Source: Bacteroidota bacterium (GTDB taxonomy: Bacteria > Bacteroidota > Bacteroidia > Flavobacteriales_D > Crocinitomicaceae). From it: DNA of 64,000 bases. Shown here in pieces: positions 49,001-58,444 of the stretch. Under the pieces are notes generated by a model that searched no databases, was not told the origin of the DNA, and saw only the letters and a program-made list of their open reading frames with translations. Location of the stretch: the NCBI GenBank assembly GCA_016866255.1, contig VGMY01000009.1, positions 20,787-84,786 on the forward strand, given 5' to 3'. The number at the start of each line of letters is the position of its first letter. Positions within the stretch are counted from its first letter, which is position 1. Position numbers and translations under genes: made by a program.

Positions 49001-51224
49001 TGAATGGTTACGAGTTTCTTCGAACCAGAACGATCCTGTTATTTTTACGGATAGCACCGTTTATTATTGGCGTGTTTCAGTCAATAACTTCACTCCATCC
49101 TGGAAGCAACGGTCCTTCCAATATATTCCGGGTAAAGAGGGGTGGGGGCAGGACGACTTTTTTCAATTTGTTGAAAATTCCTTTACGGGAATTTCCATGA
49201 ATACGGTTCAGCTGCAACGTCAGTTTGTTCCTATTCAAAAAGGGATTTCTTGCCTTGTAAAAACTGCCACAACGGCGCCGCTGATCTACGATAATGCATG
49301 GTTTTTAAATAGTGAACAACAAGAGTACGAGGTTTGTAATTTGACCCCGAAATTGCACGTCGCTGTTTTAGATAAAGGCACATTGACTCCGTGGGAAACG
49401 CGATACACTTATCCGAACGGTTTGGTAATTAATCCGAACAATAATTTCGGAAACGCCAACGACAATTCAGGTTGTAAGGAGCGATCGATGAAGTATTTTA
49501 CGTTTCACCAAAATAACGCCGCACAACTGGCATCTTTTCAAAATTTGGTCCAAAATGTCCTTGAGAATGGTGATTATTTGTTGGTGTATTCTCCCATGAC
49601 AACGCGCTATGATTGGTGGAATACTTATGCCCCGGGATTGTACCAGACGTTTGCAGCGTTAGGATCGGACAGCATTGTTCCAGGACGTCCCAACAAACCC
49701 TTTATATTTTTAACCCAGAAAGGAAACCCCGGCTTTGTCGTGGAAAAATTTACCCAAGCGAATGAGGATATTTTCATGGATACGGTTATTTATGGTTCTC
49801 AATTGATTGGGTACGAAACCACTCCCTTAATTGGTCCGGTGCAAGATTGGCAATCTCTGTTTTGGAAACGCGATTCTTTGGAATTTGCACCGGGAGATAG
49901 CACCCGAATGCGCTTACAAATTTACAATGCTGCAGGAACCCTCGACCATATTATTGACACCTTGATGACGCCCAAAGACTCGATCATCAACCTCAACAAC
50001 CTCATTGATGCAAGCCAATTTCCATACGCACGATTGAACGCCTTTTACACGGACCTTCCCAATCAAACACCAGCCCAACTTGATTTTTGGCATGTGGTTT
50101 TTGCCCCACTTCCCGAGGCTGCAATCGATGCATCAACTGCGCTGTTTTGGTCGGGCGAAAATGATTCCATTCAAGAAGGACAACCTTTAAAATTTGCTGT
50201 GAATATCCGAAATATCAGCGATTATGCCATGGATTCGCTCCTGGTGAGTTATGCTGTTATCGATGCCAACCAAACCGTCCATCCCATTTCTTACCCCAGA
50301 AAGGGCTTACTACTTGCAGGGGCATCTCTGTACGACACGATTTCCATTCCAACCATGAATTTTAAAGGGGAAAATTGGCTTAGGGTGGAGGTGAATCCGT
50401 ACACGGATGCAAGTATGACCCAAACCGATCAACCGGAGTTGACCCATATTAACAACATACTGCAATTGGCTTTCAATGTGGGGGGGGAAGATGTTAATCC
50501 TATTTTGGACGTCACCTTTAACGGGGAGCATATTCTTAATAACGATATCATTTCTCCGAGCAGTGAGATTTTGATCACGCTCAAGGACGATAACCCTTAT
50601 TTGGTGATGGACAGCGACAGTGACACCTCTTTATTTGCGGTTTATTTAACAGATCCTGATGGCGTAATGAAAAAAATTCCCTTTGTGGATGCACAAGGGA
50701 ATACCATCATGAATTGGATTCCAGCGAATACCGGAAATAAAAAATTCAAAATAGTATATCCCGTTTTGTTTACAAAAGACGGCACTTACACCTTATTAGT
50801 CCAAGGCCAAGATCGTTCAGGAAACTTGTCGGGAGATTATGAATACCAAATTGATTTCAAGATAATTCAAGAGTCGTCCATCACTGAAATGATGAACTAT
50901 CCAAATCCATTCAGTACGAGCACGCGTTTTGTGTTCACCTTAACGGGATCTGAGATTCCCGACCGCGTATTCATTCAAGTCATGAACATTAGTGGAAAAG
51001 TGGTTCGCGAGATAACAGAAGCCGATCTAGGAAACATACGCATCGGTAGAAATATTACGGAATATGCTTGGGATGGGCGCGATGATTACGGGGATTTATT
51101 AGCCAATGGCGTCTATTTATACCGTGTTCACGTGAGTTCTTCCGGCAAGGAAATAAAACATTTGGAATCAGGCGCAGACGCCCACTTTCACAAAGGGTTA
51201 GGAAAAATGTACCTTATTCGATAA
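46056..51224 (+). CDS. PorU2-like C25-family cysteine peptidase, putative T9SS sortase
   Basis: Catalytic-type motifs FFGHATSSQSGFD and LIANSCYNGNIF (peptidase C25); C-terminal MNYPNPFSTSTRFVFTLTG...ANGVYLYRVHV. Confidence 0.88.
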   Translation: MKKLICSYLLVLLSAFTSLAQSYGNEWINYSQKYYAIPITQTGVHKIGYQALLAAGIPVNSIPLNTFQVFGREKEQPLYIPDNLNNVLDPSEFIYFYAEKNDGWLDSTLYNDPSWLGNPKYSLYNDSIRYFITWTNGASGLRFTEETDIDFSSYQVAPYLLFEKSQVFNLAYHEGEITSQAASSLFVPGEGWGTAMQNGANGFTWNYSSTTLDNLYSGAGAPNIKLASVMVGGSNAYSPNLYNHHTRLTIGSANSVLLDTLTVGYNAINIAKQFPVNLLPANGLTNFKVNIVGDLGVATDFQCVNYWSFLYPRTMNLGGANKTEFLVTNSPIQPKTYLSLTGVNLADPIVFAFGSTPKFIKTVTGATIASLLIPNDPNYATQKLVLQSNASVTNVPLVSAVSPSAYFFNYSATPNLQKALLFVYPKLLELGVLDYANYRSSPAGGDYNVILAEVGELYDQFGGGVRKHVNGIRRFAHYMYALSQDKPKGLFLIGKGIREANVATILATGPGSRQNALNYSKSLIPSFGQPSSDQSITSNLPGTDLWTPLIPTGRIAANNLSELGLYLQKVKEYELAQDSTSVYNTASKDWQKHLIHFAGGGSANEQYVFQTYLNSMANTAENARFAGITTRIVKQSANPLTPAQLQGISDRISEGVSVMNFFGHATSSQSGFDINIDNPDQWNNQGRYPLLIANSCYNGNIFYSSPTKSEEFVFTPNAGVIAYLGTLNYGFSGSLYEYSNQLYKQFSLHNYGGTLGEHIKNTIDSVMSPSQPLSTETVFQQMTLHGDPMLRVNWHTKPEIELTAERIVFGPQNISLNTDSLTLAIKLRNLGQSILDTFALEISRDFPGSPVDSSYIFSVPGMDYEKDLSVKIPFYPLIGVGLNQFTISADIPNFHDEVYDEIENNRVLKSFNISVDGIEPVLPINFAVVPRDTLAVFASTIDPLAAINSYRFEMDTSHLFNSGFLRYATKTGIGGVKSVNWNEWLRVSSNQNDPVIFTDSTVYYWRVSVNNFTPSWKQRSFQYIPGKEGWGQDDFFQFVENSFTGISMNTVQLQRQFVPIQKGISCLVKTATTAPLIYDNAWFLNSEQQEYEVCNLTPKLHVAVLDKGTLTPWETRYTYPNGLVINPNNNFGNANDNSGCKERSMKYFTFHQNNAAQLASFQNLVQNVLENGDYLLVYSPMTTRYDWWNTYAPGLYQTFAALGSDSIVPGRPNKPFIFLTQKGNPGFVVEKFTQANEDIFMDTVIYGSQLIGYETTPLIGPVQDWQSLFWKRDSLEFAPGDSTRMRLQIYNAAGTLDHIIDTLMTPKDSIINLNNLIDASQFPYARLNAFYTDLPNQTPAQLDFWHVVFAPLPEAAIDASTALFWSGENDSIQEGQPLKFAVNIRNISDYAMDSLLVSYAVIDANQTVHPISYPRKGLLLAGASLYDTISIPTMNFKGENWLRVEVNPYTDASMTQTDQPELTHINNILQLAFNVGGEDVNPILDVTFNGEHILNNDIISPSSEILITLKDDNPYLVMDSDSDTSLFAVYLTDPDGVMKKIPFVDAQGNTIMNWIPANTGNKKFKIVYPVLFTKDGTYTLLVQGQDRSGNLSGDYEYQIDFKIIQESSITEMMNYPNPFSTSTRFVFTLTGSEIPDRVFIQVMNISGKVVREITEADLGNIRIGRNITEYAWDGRDDYGDLLANGVYLYRVHVSSSGKEIKHLESGADAHFHKGLGKMYLIR

Positions 51225-51227
51225 GCA

Positions 51228-52448
51228 TCAGAAGAACTTACAGCTTAAAATTGCTGTGTCATCTCCGTAAGGAAGTTCTCCTTTCCACTCGTCTAACTTG
51301 GAAAATAAAATGCTGTTCATATCTTCCATTTTTAAGGTAGAGAATGATTGAATGATTTTAATGAGTTGCTCCAGGCTGAATTGCTCTCCCTGATTATTTT
51401 CCAATTCTACAACCCCGTCTGTGTAAAGCACGAGGGTGCTCTTTACGGGGACTTCAATTTTTCCGACTTTGATGCTGGGTAGTTCATCGATAATACCTAG
51501 CCCGGTACATCCTTCGGATAACAGGTGGACGTTTTTGTCAATGAGCAACAGCGGTTGATTATGACCGGCGTTGATGTATTTCAGTTTTCGGGTAAAGGCA
51601 TTATAGTGGCCGATGAAAAAGGTGATGAATTTTTCTCCCTTTGCATTGGCCAACACTTTCTTATTTAGTTCCTCGATGAGAAAAGAGAGATCGAAGCGCT
51701 GGTATCGGAAGAGCGTTCTCAGGGTTGCTTGAAAATTGGCCATTAAAAGTGCAGCGGAAATGCCTTTTCCCGAGACATCCGCAATGCAAATAATGTATTC
51801 TTCATCTCCAAGAGGAATAAAGTCGTAATAGTCTCCACCGATTACGTCACGTGCCACGTATTTCGCGGAAACATCCATTTTTCGGTTGGATGGTAAATTG
51901 GAAGGGAACAACAACATTTGAAGTTCTGAGGCAGTGGCAAGATCGCGGTGAATCAGCTCTTTCGCTTGTATGGTTTCGGCTAAACGCTTGTTTTCAATGG
52001 CGACACAAATTAAATTCGTCAGAATTTGGGCAAATTCAAGTAAATCGGTACCGCTCGCTACCTGTTTTTCCGTCGTGATTAAAAGGAATGCGAGAGGCTT
52101 GTCTCCGTGAATTACAGGAATAATAACATCAAATTGATTGAGTAAAGCAGAGTTTGATTCAGAGATAAAGGTGAGTTCTTTACACCTCATTAAATGTTCT
52201 AAATTTTCTTCGAGGTTCGTTTTTACTTTGGTTCCGGATTTTATAAAAATTTTCCAACCGTTGAAGTCGGATATAAGCAGGTGTTTGCGGAAGCCCAATT
52301 GCTCCTTTAAAGCAAAACTGTAGGCTTTGAGCAACCCACCCGTGCTTTCTTGTTGGTTGATTGCCGTACTTATGGAAAGCAATGAGTTGAGTTTCAGGGA
52401 ATGAAGCTCTAAGAGATTGGTTAAGTTCGCAATGGTTCTATCACTCAT
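51228..52448 (-). CDS. GAF-domain PP2C/SpoIIE-type serine phosphatase
   Basis: VSAKYVARDVIGGDYYDFIPLGDEEYIICIADVSGKGISAALLMA; LVLYTDGVVELEN; PYGDDTAILSCKF. Confidence 0.9.
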   Translation of the reverse strand: MSDRTIANLTNLLELHSLKLNSLLSISTAINQQESTGGLLKAYSFALKEQLGFRKHLLISDFNGWKIFIKSGTKVKTNLEENLEHLMRCKELTFISESNSALLNQFDVIIPVIHGDKPLAFLLITTEKQVASGTDLLEFAQILTNLICVAIENKRLAETIQAKELIHRDLATASELQMLLFPSNLPSNRKMDVSAKYVARDVIGGDYYDFIPLGDEEYIICIADVSGKGISAALLMANFQATLRTLFRYQRFDLSFLIEELNKKVLANAKGEKFITFFIGHYNAFTRKLKYINAGHNQPLLLIDKNVHLLSEGCTGLGIIDELPSIKVGKIEVPVKSTLVLYTDGVVELENNQGEQFSLEQLIKIIQSFSTLKMEDMNSILFSKLDEWKGELPYGDDTAILSCKFF

Positions 52449-53356
52449 TTTTTAGCGCTAAGCATGGATGAAACCTGTTTCAGTGCTGCCATTTCTTTGA
52501 ATTTTTCACGCATTTCGCCGCAGGGGACTCCAAAATACGTAGCATTTCCCGGAAGATCTTTGGAGATTCCACTTTTTGCCAAAACCACCGCTCCCGCCCC
52601 AATTCTAACCCCGCTGGCGCAACCAACTTGCCCCCATAAGGTGACGCCGTCTTCGATGTCAACACACCCAGCTATGCCAACTTGAGCCGCAAACAAGCAA
52701 TTTTTGCCGATGCGCGTATCGTGCCCGATTTGCACAAGGTTGTCAATTTTCGTTCCGCTGCCCAGGTAAGTTATGTCGGTAACCCCACGATCAATGGTAC
52801 AATTGGCTCCAATTTCCACCCCGTTGGCAATTTCAACAGCCCCGCAATTGAACAAAGCAAAATATTGTCCTTCCTTTTTTTTGTAATAAAACGCATGCTG
52901 ACCGAGAACCGTATTTGATCCGATGATGACATCATCGCCAACAACAGTGTCGTCGAGAAGGCGGGCCCCCGGAAAAATGGTTACCCTGTTGCCGATACGA
53001 ACGTTTTGACCGAAGAAAACCCCAGGATATTTCGAATGAAGCGAGGAATCTGTTGGGGTAATGGCTCGATTACGATAAAAATGTTCTGCGATTCGGTTAA
53101 ATGTTTCGAAGGGTTCCGGTGAAATAATCAGTCCTTTATTTTTCGGACAGGGGTAATCTTTATCAATAATCACCACGGTTGCTTCGGAGCTTAGTGCTTT
53201 TTCGTAATATTTCGGATGATCAACAAAAACAATATCGCCCTGCACAACTCGGTGAATTTCATTGATGCCGTGCACCGAAAGATGGTCAGGACCATGATAT
53301 TCACATTGCGTTAGCAGGGCAAGGTCTTTTAAAGAAATCGCTTTAGAGAATTTCAT
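52445..53356 (-). CDS. lpxD: UDP-3-O-(acyl)glucosamine N-acyltransferase (LpxD-like)
   Basis: Hexapeptide repeats; GVEIGANCTIDRGVTDITYLGSGTKIDNLVQIGHDTRIGKNCLFAAQVGIAG. Confidence 0.88.
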   Translation of the reverse strand: MKFSKAISLKDLALLTQCEYHGPDHLSVHGINEIHRVVQGDIVFVDHPKYYEKALSSEATVVIIDKDYPCPKNKGLIISPEPFETFNRIAEHFYRNRAITPTDSSLHSKYPGVFFGQNVRIGNRVTIFPGARLLDDTVVGDDVIIGSNTVLGQHAFYYKKKEGQYFALFNCGAVEIANGVEIGANCTIDRGVTDITYLGSGTKIDNLVQIGHDTRIGKNCLFAAQVGIAGCVDIEDGVTLWGQVGCASGVRIGAGAVVLAKSGISKDLPGNATYFGVPCGEMREKFKEMAALKQVSSMLSAKK

Positions 53357-53489
53357 GGTACCGCGGGTAATGGGTAAAATTAGGCATAGTTTATCGTTGA
53401 ATTTACACTCATGATAGTATTTTTTAGCGTTTTTCTACCAGTTTCGGTTGAATTTTCTTCGACAGGTTTGCGATTTAACATTTTACGTT

Positions 53490-53497
53490 TATCTTTG
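53490..53497 (+). promoter_or_regulatory. Bacteroidota-type promoter of rpmE2 (-7 TATCTTTG; -33 TTTG at 53467-53470)
   Basis: TTTG-N19-TATCTTTG, 18 bp upstream of the rpmE2 ATG; matches the TTTG/TAnnTTTG consensus. Confidence 0.65.
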
Positions 53498-53514
53498 CAC
53501 TCCAATTTTGTTCC

Positions 53515-53769
53515 ATGAAAAAAGAGATTCATCCCGAAGATTACCGTTTGGTGGTGTTTAAGGATATGTCTAACGACTACGCTTTCTTATGTCCGTCTTG
53601 TGCCCCTTCAAAAGAAACCATTAAGTGGGAAGATGGCAACGAGTACCCTCTCGTAAAGTTAGATATCTCCCATAAATCGCACCCATTCTTTACGGGTATT
53701 GCTCAGTTCGTAGATACTGCGGGGCGCATTGATAAGTTTAAAAACCGTTTCGGCCGTACGATGAAATAG
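53515..53769 (+). CDS. rpmE2: type B 50S ribosomal protein L31
   Basis: MKKEIHPEDYRLVVFKDMSNDYAFL...LDISHKSHPFFTGIAQFVDTAGRIDKFKNRFG. Confidence 0.95.
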   Translation: MKKEIHPEDYRLVVFKDMSNDYAFLCPSCAPSKETIKWEDGNEYPLVKLDISHKSHPFFTGIAQFVDTAGRIDKFKNRFGRTMK

Positions 53770-53792
53770 GAACCGGCTCAAGGATATCCCAA

Positions 53793-53820
53793 AACCACTC
53801 TTCAAAGGGTGGTTTTTTTT
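53793..53820 (+). terminator. Rho-independent terminator downstream of rpmE2
   Basis: AACCACTCTT-CA-AAGGGTGGTT followed by a T-tract. Confidence 0.75.
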
Positions 53821-53822
53821 TG

Positions 53823-54809
53823 CTATTTAAATTTGGCAGTCGCTCGATTGAGCCGGTCCAAGAGGGTAAGGCCTAGCCCTTTTTTGGAGGGCTTTTCAAT
53901 GTACATTCCCGAAAATCCTTTAGCATCCATTTCGATTAAGGAACGGTATAAGTTCCGCGCAATTTGTTTTTGATCACCGTTATCGCTCAGCAAAATGCAT
54001 TGATGAGCAGGAAACCCTTCTGGGATGCATGAAAAAAAGAGATAACCAATGTTTTCCTCGGGCGTCAGGGAAGCATTAAAATAGCGCAGGGGTGTTTTTG
54101 GTGCATAGTGGTATTTGACCATTCCCGAGGTAATCGGCAAATCGTCTGTTTGATTTTTTATTTTTGGAACGTACCCAAGTACTACCGAAAGGTCATCCAA
54201 GGCGATGCTCCCGTGTCGGTATACGATTACCTTGTTTTCCTCCATGCCAACGATGGTTGATTCGAGGCCGAAAGCGCAAGGACCTCCATCTAATACAAAA
54301 GGAATCGCTCCATCCAAGTGTTGTTTAACTTGTATTGCTTGCGTTGGGCTAACAGCACCGTATTTGTTCGCACTCGGAGCCGCAATCGGAAATTCAATGT
54401 TGGAAAGAAGTTCTCGAAGCATGGGGTGCGAAGGAAACCTGATAGCCACTCGAGGTAAACCAGCGGTAATCAAATCCGGAACGAGGTCTGTTTTTGGCAC
54501 CAGAAAGGTAATTGGGCCCGGACTGAATGCTTGTTCGAGAAGCGCAAGTTCTTCGTGAAATTCAGCAATGTAGGGCTGTGCCTTTTCTTTACTGTAAAAA
54601 TGCAATATGAGGGGGTTATTGGTCGGGCGAGTTTTGATGTCATAGATGGATTTTACAGCATCGGAATGGAGAGCGTTTGCCGCGAGACCATAAACCGTTT
54701 CGGTGGGAATGCCAACAGCATTTCCACGTTTCAAAGCTTTGATAACGATAGAAATGTTTTGTGTAATGCGGGTATTCACTTGGCAAAGATAGGGGCAATT
54801 ATTGGTCAT
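53823..54809 (-). CDS. L-threonylcarbamoyladenylate synthase (Sua5/YwlC/TsaC family)
   Basis: GNAVGIPTETVYGLAANALHSDAVKSIYDIKTRPTNNPLILHF; C-terminal Sua5-type domain SGMVKYHYAPKTPL. Confidence 0.94.
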   Translation of the reverse strand: MTNNCPYLCQVNTRITQNISIVIKALKRGNAVGIPTETVYGLAANALHSDAVKSIYDIKTRPTNNPLILHFYSKEKAQPYIAEFHEELALLEQAFSPGPITFLVPKTDLVPDLITAGLPRVAIRFPSHPMLRELLSNIEFPIAAPSANKYGAVSPTQAIQVKQHLDGAIPFVLDGGPCAFGLESTIVGMEENKVIVYRHGSIALDDLSVVLGYVPKIKNQTDDLPITSGMVKYHYAPKTPLRYFNASLTPEENIGYLFFSCIPEGFPAHQCILLSDNGDQKQIARNLYRSLIEMDAKGFSGMYIEKPSKKGLGLTLLDRLNRATAKFK

Positions 54810-54906
54810 GTAGACAACCTCGTGAAAAGCGCGATAATTTTTTTCGCTCTTTTTGAACGCAGTTTGACTTTGGTGCAGTATCTTTGTTTAAAATCATTCT
54901 AAATAA

Positions 54907-55578
54907 GTGAAGGTAATTATCGCCGATAGCAATGAACTCTTGCGCGTTGGGCTTAGAACAACGCTCCAGAAACACGATCGGGTGGAAGAGTTGATAGAGG
55001 TAAAAAATTCAGAGGAACTTCGTGCAATTTCTCGTAACATTGGGAAAGCTCTTGTGATTATTGATTATACGGCACCCGGTTTCGATATTAACGATGTCGC
55101 GTCCTCCTTGCGGTTGAACCCTAAATTGCGGTTTATTGGCCTAACGTATTTACAGTCTGCCCAAACCTTGGTAGATGCTTTGCGTGGTGGCGTTATGAGT
55201 TACATTAAAAAAGATTGTAGCCTTAGCGAAATATCAGATGCTGTCAATGAAACCGCGGCTGGAAAAAAATTTTTTTGCGGAAAGATTTTGGATACCATAA
55301 ATAAAGCGAACCTGAATCCCAATGAACTAGAGGCTGAGGCCCTTACGTGCGATCCTTTAGTGCTGAGCGAACGAGAAAATGAAATTATTGTCCTTATTGC
55401 AGAAGGGTACACGAATGATCAGATTGCCGATCTTTTGTTTTTGAGTAAGCACACGGTGAATACACATCGTAAAAACATTCTTCACAAGCTAGGGGTAAAA
55501 AATACTGCAGGTATTGTTATGTATGCCGTAAAAACCCAATTGATTTCCCCGAATAAGTTTTTGTTTGCGTCTAATTAA
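54907..55578 (+). CDS. NarL/LuxR-family response regulator (GTG start)
   Basis: MKVIIADSNELLRVGLRTTLQKHD...LVIIDYTAPGF; HTH LSERENEIIVLIAEGYTNDQIADLLFLSKHTVNTHRKNILHKL. Confidence 0.93.
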   Translation: MKVIIADSNELLRVGLRTTLQKHDRVEELIEVKNSEELRAISRNIGKALVIIDYTAPGFDINDVASSLRLNPKLRFIGLTYLQSAQTLVDALRGGVMSYIKKDCSLSEISDAVNETAAGKKFFCGKILDTINKANLNPNELEAEALTCDPLVLSERENEIIVLIAEGYTNDQIADLLFLSKHTVNTHRKNILHKLGVKNTAGIVMYAVKTQLISPNKFLFASN

Positions 55579-58192
55579 ATCGGCAGATGAATTTCAAGTT
55601 GATAAGCCGTTGCGTGAGGTAATTCGGAATGCTGTAAAATTTACCTTCCACGTCCTGTATCCATTGCTTTGATAGTACATTGTTCACCCCCAACAGGTTG
55701 AAGATTTCGAGAGAAACCATCGATTCGGATACATGCCGGCGCCACCATCCTGCTTTCTTGAACGCCAAGTTGTAGCTAAATCCTAAATCCACGCGAAAAT
55801 AGGCTTTCATGCGCAAAACATCTCTGTAACGATCTTGACCAGGTGGTCCATAGGGAAGGGGGGCTCCGTATTGTAGTCCCATCTGGACGGTAAAATCCTC
55901 CAAACCTGGCATTTGATCTTGGACTAAAGCGCCAACGGTGAGGACTTGGTCGGTGGGTCTTGGAATAAAGCCGGGAAAGAACGTAGCGCTGTCGACTACA
56001 ACTTGGTCTTCACTGAAGCCGAATATGATTTTATCTCCTGACGCATTGTAATATTCCTTGTAGGAATCATAGCGCAAGTTTTCTCGGGTTTGAAGAATAC
56101 CAACCTTAAAAAAGGACTCCACGCCGGGGACAAATTCGCCGTGTAAATTAAAATCCAATCCTGTGGCATAGGCAAAAGCTTCATTATGGGCATAATATCT
56201 AGTTCGAACATTTTCGATTTCGTAAGGATTTACATCCCATAGATATTTGAAGAAAATTTCACCGGAAAATTTGAAGGGATTATCGCGCTTCCATAAGTTG
56301 AAATACAAATCGGAACCGATAACGGCATGAAGTGATTTTTGCGATTGTACATGGGTATTTAAATTACCATCGTAGGTCCTAAACTCCCGGTAGAAAGGGG
56401 GTTGGTAGTAGGTGCCTGCGGCAAATCGGTAGCTCAAATTTCTTCGGACTATTCGGTTATTTTTAACCATATAGGCGCGAGGAAAGTAGCTTAATGAGAA
56501 CCTGGGTGTAACAAATAGTTCTTGGTTTACGCTAGTATATCCTGCACGAGTACCTACAGAAAGTGCCCATTTAGAGGTGCTTTCTCGAAGGGTTTCGGAA
56601 ATGCTTATTTTGCGTTTCACTCCGTTTTCTTTGATTTTTCGGGTAAGGTTGACTTTATCCTGAAAGCGTTTTTTCGATTGGCTGTAGTTCCATTGCAAGT
56701 ACCCTGTTCCCTTATGGTTTTCAAGCGTTAAATTACTTTTAATGGTTTCAAATAGTTCTACTTCGTTGGAGGTTCCTTGCGGCACACTGTAACCTGCCGA
56801 ATCGATCATTTTCCATTCACTAAGTACGTCGTTAAATTGATCGTATTCATACCCAACGCCCCATTTTAATTGAGACACCGCAAATCGGGTTTGGTAAAAA
56901 TCAACATAATCTGCCTTGAATTGGTGTGACCCTTCGTGGTATATATTCATTATTTGGGCATTCAGACGGTTGCGCGCATGGTTCAAAAAGGTGCCTATTC
57001 CCAAAACTGCAATCGAGTCGCCGTACTCCTCTTGTGAGGGATCCGTTTCCAGTTCGTTAATGTAATATTGCCCTTGGATATCAAAATACTCCCGCTCATC
57101 GGATTGAAAACCTGTGAGAAAGAGGTCTAAATTGGTTTGTTTCGTGGGTGTGTAGCGAAGTTTTGTGCCTATCATTCCTGTCTGAAACCGCGTGCTTTCT
57201 TGCCCGTCGAAATAGATGCGAAACGAATATGCTTCATTTGCCGTTCCGAAATCCGTGTTGGAAGTTTGAGGGGCAAAACGGTAATTGTTGGAGGAGTAAT
57301 GCGCTAACAAGGACCACGTAAGTTTTGGATTTAGGGTGAAAGTTCCGAGGAACTGTCCGTCGCTAAAAACAGGGTTGTAGGCCCCTTTGGTGGGTAAAGA
57401 ATTTAATAAGTATCCATTGGCGCGGTATCGCGCTCCTGCGAGATAAGTGAAACGCTTTCCTAAGATTCCTTCTACATGACCCTCTTCGCTCAGTAAACCC
57501 ACGGCAACCGAACTTCTAAAACTCGATGGTCTGTTGTAGGTGATATCAAGTACCGAACTGAGCCGATCCCCATACTGAGCATCGAAACCACCTGCGGAAA
57601 ACTTAACGGATTCTACAAGAGCTGAATGAATAAAACTCATGCCCTCTTGCTGACCAGAACGGTTCAAGAACGGCCGATACACTAAAAAACCGTTCACATA
57701 TACAAGGTTTTCGTCGTAATTCCCGCCACGAACGTTGTAGTTGGAGGTGAGCTCATTGTTGGATGTTGCGGGCTGGGTCAGCGTTAGGTATTTTTCCACC
57801 GAAATCATACGCTGTAAGTCAATTTTAGGAAGCTCAATCAAAGTGAAAGGATCTTCTTTAGCGCGCTGAACTACCACCGTTTCGCTCATTTGAATCTGAA
57901 ATAGAACAGGCGGTAGGGTTTGAGTAGGGCCCTTTCCAACAATTACGTTCACTTCTTGGACGAAGGTTTGAAACGTGAAAATTAAGTCGAGGGTATCGTT
58001 AAAGGTGGTGCTTAGCGAAAATTGGCCAAGATCGTTGGTTTTGGTTGGACCTAAGACCCCTTTTTTCTCAAGAACCTTTACCTCTGGTATTGGTGCTCCC
58101 TTTTTGTCGATGCATTTTCCGGTGATGGTCACAATTTGAGCCAAGTTTCCAGAGCAGAAAGAAACCAATAGAAAAAAAAATGCGACTCTCAC
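55571..58192 (-). CDS. TonB-dependent receptor with N-terminal carboxypeptidase-regulatory-like domain (probable GTG start at 58192)
   Basis: Signal peptide VRVAFFFLLVSFCSGNLAQ; ITGKCIDKKGAPIPEVKVLEK; plug YNVRGGNYDENLVYVNGFLVYRPF; beta-barrel to the C-terminus LKFICRFN. Confidence 0.9.
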   Translation of the reverse strand: MRVAFFFLLVSFCSGNLAQIVTITGKCIDKKGAPIPEVKVLEKKGVLGPTKTNDLGQFSLSTTFNDTLDLIFTFQTFVQEVNVIVGKGPTQTLPPVLFQIQMSETVVVQRAKEDPFTLIELPKIDLQRMISVEKYLTLTQPATSNNELTSNYNVRGGNYDENLVYVNGFLVYRPFLNRSGQQEGMSFIHSALVESVKFSAGGFDAQYGDRLSSVLDITYNRPSSFRSSVAVGLLSEEGHVEGILGKRFTYLAGARYRANGYLLNSLPTKGAYNPVFSDGQFLGTFTLNPKLTWSLLAHYSSNNYRFAPQTSNTDFGTANEAYSFRIYFDGQESTRFQTGMIGTKLRYTPTKQTNLDLFLTGFQSDEREYFDIQGQYYINELETDPSQEEYGDSIAVLGIGTFLNHARNRLNAQIMNIYHEGSHQFKADYVDFYQTRFAVSQLKWGVGYEYDQFNDVLSEWKMIDSAGYSVPQGTSNEVELFETIKSNLTLENHKGTGYLQWNYSQSKKRFQDKVNLTRKIKENGVKRKISISETLRESTSKWALSVGTRAGYTSVNQELFVTPRFSLSYFPRAYMVKNNRIVRRNLSYRFAAGTYYQPPFYREFRTYDGNLNTHVQSQKSLHAVIGSDLYFNLWKRDNPFKFSGEIFFKYLWDVNPYEIENVRTRYYAHNEAFAYATGLDFNLHGEFVPGVESFFKVGILQTRENLRYDSYKEYYNASGDKIIFGFSEDQVVVDSATFFPGFIPRPTDQVLTVGALVQDQMPGLEDFTVQMGLQYGAPLPYGPPGQDRYRDVLRMKAYFRVDLGFSYNLAFKKAGWWRRHVSESMVSLEIFNLLGVNNVLSKQWIQDVEGKFYSIPNYLTQRLINLKFICRFN

Positions 58193-58308
58193 TTGGCAAA
58201 TGTAAACGAAATTTACGCAGATGTATTTCAATCGAGCTCTTAAACTGAGAAAGGGGTTTGTTGGGCGTTTAAAAATAAAAATTTGTATTACCTTTGAGGC
58301 CTCTATAC

Positions 58309-58386
58309 GGAGGTTGTAGCTCAGTAGGTTAGAGCGTCGGATTGTGGTTCCGAAGGTCGCGGGTTCGAAACCCGTCTCCCTCCCCA
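58309..58386 (+). tRNA. tRNA-His (GTG), CCA encoded
   Basis: G-1 + GAGGTTG TA GCTC-N9-GAGC, TCGGA TTGTGGT TCCGA, GCGGG TTCGAAA CCCGT, CTCCCTC C CCA; anticodon GTG. Confidence 0.93.
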
Positions 58387-58400
58387 AGGCCCTATTAGCA

Positions 58401-58434
58401 AAATCCCGTTGACATAGTTCAACGGGATTTTTTA
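58401..58434 (+). terminator. Rho-independent terminator downstream of tRNA-His
   Basis: AAATCCCGTTGA-CATAGT-TCAACGGGATTT TTTT. Confidence 0.85.
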
Positions 58435-58444
58435 TCTTTAAGAA

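Noticed and set aside
58193-58387. N-terminal extension MGRETGFEPATFGTTIRRSN... of the 938-aa ORF
   Set aside because: It is the antisense translation of tRNA-His. The real TonB-receptor start is most likely the GTG at 58192 preceding the signal peptide.
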